The position numbers were made by a program, and so were the translations under genes. A stretch of DNA of 64,000 nucleotides from Niebla homalea (Eukaryota > Ascomycota > Lecanoromycetes > Lecanorales > Ramalinaceae): the NCBI GenBank assembly GCA_019925105.1, contig JAHGAU010000005.1, forward strand, positions 124,001-188,000. The letters are read 5' to 3'. Each line of letters starts with the position of its first letter. Position 1 is the stretch's first letter. Below, in pieces: positions 57,022-64,000 of this stretch. Below the pieces are notes generated by a model. The model was given only the letters and a program-made list of their open reading frames with translations, was not told where the DNA came from and ran no database searches.

Positions 57022-59109
57022 TCAATCAGGGAGGCCAAGAAGCACCATGCAGGTCAAAATCACGAGTCCGACGACTTCCACGACGAGTGGAAATGCTACC
57101 CCAATACCATGTGTTGCGCATTCTCGGTCAAGCCGCATAGTACTAAACTGCTCGGTACCCAGTCCACTGGACGCTTCTACACCCCTCAGATATCTGTAAA
57201 GGGCCGGTGCTCTCCTCTGGCACACCTCCCTCGATGGCAATCTTCCATTCGCGTAAGACAAGAGCAGGCACTCCCCGCCAACGACCTCCAACAGCTTCTC
57301 AGCCGCAACGAAGTTCCCCCAACGCGCCGCCCAGTGCAAGGCCGTCCGCCCTGATTTGTCTGCCGCATAGATGTTGCAGCCCTGGTCCATCAGCAGGTCG
57401 ATGACTTTTCGTGCTCTACTGCTCTCAACGGCGTAATGAAACGGTGTCCGACCTTGGCCATCTCTCCTGTCCACATCGTCTGGCGAGACGCGGCTCACGA
57501 GGTACGACAGCACTCCCAGATTACCTCGCGATGCAGCGAAATGCAGACAAGTCCTTCCCAGACTGTCGGTAGACAGCAGGTCGGCATCATCGCACAAGCG
57601 GCCCCGCTGGAAGGTCTGTGGTGTGCTTCTGCTGCTCCAGGCCAGGAAATGGCTGATCGACATCCCTTCGGAATCCGGTCGCACGTGCTCGAGCCAGTCG
57701 TCCCTCATCAAGACGCTACCTATCGTATCGTTGAAGATATTGTGGAAAGTTGTTTTACCGTCCACGGCTTTACTGGATAGATCCGCGCCGTTCTCGATTA
57801 AGATCCTAGCTACATCGTAATTGCCACTCCTCGCCATGGCTCCGTGAAGCGGGGACTCGCCATCCTCGTCTTGCGCATTCACATCGGCTCCCTCTTGGAT
57901 GAGCAGGCGAGTCAGCTGCATGTTGCCGGCCTTGGAGGCTAAGTGTAGTAAGGTGGTGCCGAGGATGGTGATGTCGCTCGCACTGCCTTGGTTGCGGCTC
58001 AGCAAGCGTTGAACGTTTTGGATCGATCCCGCTCTGGTATATTTGAAGATCTCGGCATCCGGGGGTACGGTGTTTGGGAGGTTCACGTTGCAGTACAAGG
58101 CTTGTGTTGTTCGGCTTGTCATCCTCATTTGAAAAGTGAGCAGAGCCAAGCCAAGGATTTGACGAAGTTGGCGAGGCAAGTACACTGAGAAGACCAGCCC
58201 GAGACCGGTCTGCTGGTGCTTTCCGGATTGAGCCTCTTGGGGGGAATAGGGTCGTATCTGCAGTACTGGGCCCGCCCGCACCCTGAAGCTGCAGGCTAAA
58301 ATATTCCGGTGTATCAAGATGGCGGGTTTTACCCATGTATGAGACTGGTTTGTCGGGATAGTTGCAGCTGGGTGCGTGTTAGGGTGATCATATGTGATGG
58401 CGTTTGGTAAGCAGTCCGACGGCATAACTACCGTGCCTTCCACGGCAGAACAGGTGTCTGTTATGGTGAGTGCAGGTTGAAGAAGCTCCAGCTGATTTCC
58501 TCGTCTATTGAGTCCTTGCTGCTGCAGAGGGTCTCTTGAGGGCACACCTGACAGAATTGGAGGTGGCAAGTGACTGGGTTGAGCAAAACTGTCCAAAGTC
58601 TGAGCATCAACAACCTATTGAAAAAGTGAGTAGGTTATGGGGAGGTCTCACATGACAATTTTCAAAAGTTCCATCACGAACTCAAAGTGGTACATATTCG
58701 CCAATTCCATCACCTTCTTCATTCTTTGATGTCCAACAAAAGCCCATTTTGCCCTTTCCCACGATCTCCTGGTCCTATAGTCCCACTGCTTCCTCCCGTC
58801 AGGACTCCTCCTTAACAGCTCCGCATCAATCTTGGCAATCTCTGAAATATTCCTCTGCAGCTTACTGACACAGCTATGAAGCCTCTGCCGGAAGTTCAAC
58901 GGGAAGCGAAGTCTCAACTCCAAGTGCCCGCCGCATTGCTGCAGACTCGACAAAGTTGAAGACAATGACTCGAGCATAGCGAGCCATTGATGGACCTGAG
59001 CAGGTGCATTGCGAAATCTACGTAAGATTGTCGCAAGTGTTCTGATGGATTCGAAAGCACCCCCAGCGATGGTGATCACCGAGGCCAGAGGAGAGAGCGG
59101 GTCGGACAT
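57022..59109 (-). CDS. Fungal STAND-N-like/ankyrin-repeat protein
   Basis: Two exons (59109-58657, 58614-57022) give 681 residues. The 42-nt intron 58615-58656 (GTCATG donor, AATAG acceptor) is phase 0. It begins MSDPLSPLASVITIAGGAFES, the helical head typical of fungal STAND-type proteins (HeLo-like class). A signature before the repeats (LGLVFSVYLPRQLRQILGLA) is also family-typical. At least five ankyrin repeats follow: TTLLHLASKAGNMQLTRLLI, SPLHGAMARSGNYDVARILI, TCLHFAASRGNLGVLSYLV, TPFHYAVESSRARKVIDLLM and TALHWAARWGNFVAAEKLL. A C-terminal hydrophobic segment (FPLVVEVVGLVILTCMVLLG) may anchor it in a membrane. There is no NTPase domain. Such proteins are suspected in recognition and cell-death responses; the role here is inferred. 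Confidence 0.85.
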
Positions 59110-59741
59110 GTTGTGGGTAGGAATTATAGCAATTCATGGCAATAGGCAATGGACCGCTTGAGAAGCACGCTGATGACGCGGATCTTTGAGATATTTCCCT
59201 CGTCCCAAACTTTTTGCCCGTCATCGTGATGGCGTATGCGAGGTGATGTCCTCAGAGCATAGATTTCGCTTCACTCAAAAAGGCACATGGAAACTCAGCA
59301 TTCGCACAGGGCTGTGGGAGAAGAAATTTAACCGAAAGAGTCGAACGCATCATCTGGCTATCTGCCCAATAACAATACCGCCAAGCTTTACAGCGTATTT
59401 GAAACGTCGTTCTTTGGGTCCCGCTTGGTGTTTGGCGGTCGGAGCAATCGATGTGATTGGCTTTCGTTTTCTGCCTAGTACAATCATGCCATGCATCGTA
59501 ACGATAAAGTGGGGCACCTCGGATTCAGGGTGTGCCCAATGCACAAGAACCCAGCTTTCAGGCTGTGCCCAGCGCCCAAATACATGATGAAAGCGGAGGG
59601 GCTTGAAAATTTAAAAAAAGCCGGCTGGCAGTTGTGAAATCACAAGTTCTCGTCCTTTTGCATTTGAGAACGCTTCACATCCAACAAAAGTTGGCTCCTG
59701 TTGCAATCGGATCAGCTCAGATCAAACCCAGGCTCCACGCC

Positions 59742-60059
59742 ATGCCCAGCCGCCCAGAACCTCCACAGGGTTCGGAGTGCTTGGACTCGTACGAAGAGGG
59801 CGATCAGGTTTATTACTACCGCAGTGGTAACCAGCCTTGAGTACGGGGGTAGAAAGTGTTTTACTAACCTTCGTGCCTGTTGCAGGGAAATGGCGCCGTG
59901 GGCAGATTCGAAGCGCTGAGAGTAGCGGTAAACGATATGTCGTGAGTGAAATTTTTGTCCGCTGAATATGCTTTTTCGATCTTACATGGATCAAAGGTCC
60001 TCGACCTTCAGAACCAGGAAACGTATCAGGCAGATATCAGTAAGATAGCGATTGCGTAA
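59742..60059 (+). CDS. 67-residue SH3/Tudor-like protein, three exons
   Basis: Exons 59742-59826, 59886-59941 and 59997-60059 join in phase (1 and 0). Introns 59827-59885 (GTAACC donor, strong TACTAACC branch) and 59942-59996 (GTGAGT donor) are good. The product reads YEEGDQVYYYRSGKWRRGQI, then IRSAESSGKRYVVLD and a closing TYQADISKIAIA. This is the strand pattern of a small five-stranded SH3/Tudor/chromo-like barrel. Such barrels also occur at the ends of retroelement integrases, and a ruined copia element starts about 1 kb downstream. No longer domain context is present. The start is the ATG nearest the barrel; an in-frame ATG at 59634 would add 36 residues. It lies just before the AT-rich block. 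Confidence 0.65.
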
Positions 60060-61049
60060 AGATATGAAGGACACGAGGGAGCAGACAGAACATAAGTATC
60101 ATCGTTACAAGGTAGACTAGCGGTAACTTAACATTTGAATGTGAACCGAACACAGAGAGTTAGTACGTGAAACGTATGCACTTGCGTCATCGATGCAGTG
60201 ACACGTGTTATCTTACGGTGCTTACGCCACGTCAGCCTCGTGAACCGTTTTTAAGCTATATCTTTGAATCCTCATGTTAATGCAGTCACCTCCAGTGAGC
60301 TAAGAATCTGAGTTCAAGTAGTCCAGCAGTGCGATATCCATCTGAGCTAGCTATGAGATGTGTCAGACGTAAGGACGCATGAGAGTGGATGATATATATA
60401 TGTATTGCATATAATCTATCTAGGAAATATAGTACTATCTATATGAAATACCTGGGTAATATAAGATATACGGCCAGGTAATAATATCTATATGCGCTAT
60501 AATAATATTTTAATATTATTATATAACGGCTTAATAATACTTTATATAATATTATTATTATATTTATTATTTAAGTTAATATACCCCCTTAAAATCGTAA
60601 TATTATTACGGTAATAATATAAATCCTAAATATCCTTATTATAGTTATTTCTTAATTATTAATATATTATAATTATTATAAATAAAAAATACATTTTAAA
60701 TTTAAAGTTAAAAAATTAAAAAATTAAGAAAAATCGGAAAAATTAATAACTTTAAAAGTAATAATAATAATAAAACCTTTATATTTTAAATTATTCCGGA
60801 GCTTTATATATATTTAATTAAGCTTTAAGTATTAATTTAAATAATCTTATTAAATAATTATTATTAAGTATATATTAAGAAAAGTTAAAATTAATAAAAT
60901 CGTAAAAATAAATAAACCCGGAAAGATTATTATATATCCGGTTTATAGTTATAATTTTTTAAGAGTTAAATCTTTTAAAAATAACGTTTCTGGGGTTTTA
61001 TTAAGTTATATTATAATATAAAATTTTAAAATTTATTATTTTTAAAACT

Positions 61050-64000
61050 TAAAAGTTTTATAAATTCTTTATATTTTTATAACGGTAAGGTTTTTATAAA
61101 ACCGTCCGTTAATATTTTTATTATAAATATATATTTAATATTAATCGTTTTTTTTTTTTTTAATATTCTTATTATAATTAATAATAATATATATTTATAT
61201 AACGGAATTTTATAATAAACTAAAAGTTTATCCCTTAAATTATACGGATTATTTAAGTATTATTATATTTAATCTTTAATAAATAAAATAAGTTTAATAT
61301 AATTAACTTAAAGAAATAATTTTATTATATTAATTTTTTTATTATAAAAATAAAGTTAAAAAACTTAACTTTAATAAAGTTTATTATTATTATTTTTTAT
61401 TTTATTACTTTTTAATTAATTAAGTCCTTAAAAAGCTTAAAAATATAATTTTATAAATTATATTATATTTTAAAATGTCACGGTGTGAGGGCTGAGGTGT
61501 GAGGGATGCGATGCTGATAGCCAAGAGCTGAGTCAATGCGCTAGGCCTAATAGGGCCTAGCGTATGCTCTCCATACACTTACATGCATGCTGTACCATAG
61601 ATTTCTCTACATAGTTGAAATTCAGTCATATTCACCCTTACTTTTACTGAGTCCCTGACATAAAATTATTAATAAATAACGTATTTAAGGATATTATAAA
61701 AACGATATACGGATTAATAATTTTCTTATTATATATAATAATATAATACTTAATATATATAAGGTATTATAATATTTTTATAATTACTTTTAAGTATTAT
61801 TTTAACGGATTTATAAAAAACTTAAATAACTTAAATATTAAATATATAATATCCGTCCTTATAATAACGGTTATAGAGTTAATAAAGCCGATAAATTATT
61901 AATATATATAAATCTCTTAAAATAAAACTTACCCGGTATTTTTAATAAAAAGTTCAGTATTCTATAAAGATATTTTAAAAGTATAATTTATTATAATATT
62001 AAATTTTATTATAAGTTTATTAATATAATTATCTTAATATAAACGGATTTTTTGACTTAATTAATCTTATATTATCTTTATATTTAAAAACTATTTTATT
62101 TTACTTAAATTTCTTATTTTATAAACCTTAAAGAATTTATTTTAAAAGTTATTTACTTTTTAATTATACTTATAATTATAAATAATAATAATATTATTTA
62201 TAAAGAAGAAAACTATTATATAATTATTAATAAAAAAATATTTAATTTCCGGGATTTATTTTAAGCTTAAATCCGTTAAGGTTTTTAAGAGATTTTTAAA
62301 TTATAAAGTTAATAATTATTTAAACTTATATATAGCTTAAAGTAAAAAAAGTAAACCTTTATTCTTATACCCTTTTAATATTTTAATATATATAAACTCA
62401 TTTATTTTATTATTAATAAACGTATTAACGGCGTTTTACTATCTTATATCTAAATTAAATATAACTATTATAATTATAAGTACCTTAAGAACTTTAATTA
62501 TTAGGATAACGGTAAATATATCTTAATCGGTCTTTTATAAATTACCTTTTATATAAAGTTTAACTTTATATTTAATAAAATACCCTTTATTATTAAATTT
62601 ATATTTAAATATTTAAATAATAAATATTAATATTTTATCCGTTTTTTCAATATATTTAAGTAAAATCTCTTTTTATATATTTTTTTTTTAAGAGCTTTAA
62701 GCTTTATTTTAATTATTAACTTAAAACTTATAATATATAGGTATTTAAATATATAACGATAATATTTTAACTTAATAAGTAGGATATTACGGTAAAGTAT
62801 ATTTGTTTTTAATAGAAAAAAAGATAACTTTTTATTTTTTTTATATAACTTATAGGATAATAAAAACGTAATAAAAACTATATAGTATAATAACTTTAAT
62901 TTATTTATAATTAAAGTAAAAGTTATAGTATAATTCGCTTTTTTTATACCTTTTATAATTTTTTTTTCCTTTAATAATATTATTTATATTGAAATCGGAT
63001 TTATTATTATTTTTTTTTTTTTACTTTAAAGTTAATAAAGCTAATAAAGTTAATAATGGATTTAATGGTAAAGTTAATAATTTATTATTGTTACCGTTAC
63101 CGTTACCGTCTCCTTTATTTCCTTTATTATTATCCTTAAATACCGTATTATAATTTATTAATATTAAAGTTAATAAAAATAGATAATTTTCTTATTATTC
63201 TTTTTCTTTTCTTTTTTATATAGGGTTAATAATATTATTTATAAATTCCTTTTTTTTTTATTATTTAATAATAACTTAATAATAATATAAAATATATTTA
63301 TTTTTAGGATATTAATTAAATAAAGGAATAATTCTTTTTTAAGTTAAATTAAGTTAATTTTATTAACCTTATAAAATTTATTCTTTTTAAAGAAAACGTC
63401 CCTTATATAAATTACTTTCTTTTAATTAAATATTTATATATTATAGATATTAATATTATCGTAATTAATAAGAAAATTAATATATATTCTTATTATTAAT
63501 TTCTTTTTCTTAAGGATTAATTTATTAAGTAAATAAACTTTATAGCCGTATTATTTACAATATTAAAGGTTTAACTTTAAGCCGGTAATTTTCTTAAATA
63601 ATATAGCTTATAAATGCTTTCTTATTAATATCCGATTTATAAGGAAACCGGTTATTTATACAATTTATAACCATAGGAATTAAGGAAGTTTTACTTATAG
63701 TTTTATAACCTTTATTTTTATAATTAATAAATTACCTTTTTATTCTGAATAACCGTTTTATACGGCGGTATATAATATTAATAACTTAAAAGTAATATTA
63801 AACTTATTAATAAAATTATTAAATTTAAATCTTAAGGATCTTTTTCCGTTTAATTAAATAAAGGTTATATTATAATAATATCGTATTTTAATCGTTTTAA
63901 TAACCTTCCGTAGAATATTTATTACTTTAAACTTATATTTATAAGTATATATTATTTAAAAATTATATTTAAAATAAATAATATATAATATTTATTAATC
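61050..64000 (-). mobile_element. RIP-degraded Ty1/copia retrotransposon
   Basis: On the minus strand, copia pol can be followed through stops. An RT segment reads IVFFFINNI at about 62190-62215, where intact copies have Y-V-D-D; D>N fits C-to-T change on the other strand. Then come FLNIKII with KIRLY.DNYINKL, then IKNTG near 61931 and INSITVIIRTDI (about 61850), the block just before RNase H. Beyond the LTR insertion, KKRLILNIYL near 61140 resembles the RNase H C-terminal end. The 5' part (integrase and gag) should lie toward 64000 and beyond but is not legible. The mutational load means it is inactive. The family call rests on several collinear motifs read by eye. Confidence 0.75.
61476..61660. 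mobile_element. Solo LTR, 185 bp, with TAAAA target duplication
   Basis: A block of normal base composition begins TGTCACGG and ends GTCCCTGACA, so its termini are TGTCA...TGACA. TAAAA precedes it (61471-61475) and follows it (61661-61665), a perfect 5-bp target duplication. It therefore in all likelihood arose by LTR insertion followed by LTR-LTR recombination. It contains a 9-bp palindrome, CGCTAGGCC/GGCCTAGCG (61539-61562). Its CpA/TpG content is normal, so it arrived after the host copia was mutated or was too short to be recognised by RIP. Confidence 0.93.

Larger units (their letters stand above)
60390..64000. other. AT-rich, RIP-mutated block
   Basis: Composition changes sharply near 60390-60480 and stays extremely AT-rich to the window end, except 61476-61660. 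CpA and TpG are nearly absent while TpA is abundant and CpG (acgg, ccgg) persists. This is the dinucleotide skew left by repeat-induced point mutation. No intact frame exists. Confidence 0.93.

Overview
The window is nuclear DNA of a filamentous ascomycete (Pezizomycotina). Genes are interrupted by many short introns (about 42-108 nt, a few longer) with GTRNGT-like donors, CTRAY branch points and CAG/TAG/AAG acceptors. Most products have clear fungal homologues. The last 3.6 kb is an AT-rich block nearly devoid of CpA/TpG, the footprint of repeat-induced point mutation (RIP). The sequence alone does not fix the class; Dothideomycetes or a relative would fit.

1-17 kb is mostly ordinary core genome. 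It holds two tandem APH-fold phosphotransferase paralogues (the first cut by the window edge), an MFS monocarboxylate-type transporter, RNase H2 catalytic subunit divergent from the kinetochore protein CENP-C/Mif2, a THEM6-like hotdog protein divergent from the tRNA methyltransferase Trm9, a 40-bp minisatellite directly behind Trm9, a 2.9 kb gene-free stretch and a Myb-type DNA-binding protein. 18-30 kb holds tubulin cofactor B, two secreted type-B carboxylesterases flanking an unusual gene (paired-type helix-turn-helix plus HD phosphohydrolase on one polypeptide), and a seven-helix rhodopsin-like membrane protein.

31-40.4 kb is the most distinctive region: an apparent decaying fungal NLR/kinase island. 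A kinase with an ankyrin-like tail (minus) is divergent from a DUF7708-like/NACHT/TPR gene (plus) that carries three frame breaks and two TAA stops. Next come an N-terminally truncated pseudokinase fragment and a second kinase interrupted by a single in-frame TAG. Several stops are explicable as CAA>TAA or CAG>TAG, the RIP-type change.

40.8-60 kb returns to dispersed genes: a disordered coiled-coil protein, an orphan multi-exon gene, a cyclase-family enzyme, peroxin Pex16, a secreted Cys-rich protein, a small acidic protein, a bZIP factor whose basic region is split by a 16-nt exon, a fungal STAND-N-like/ankyrin protein, and a 67-residue SH3/Tudor-like protein in three small exons. 60.4-64 kb is RIP-ruined DNA in which a minus-strand Ty1/copia pol can still be recognised. 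A clean 185-bp solo LTR with a 5-bp target duplication is inserted in it.

Gene models were built by hand from reading frames and splice signals. Exon joins were checked for phase but not against transcripts or databases.
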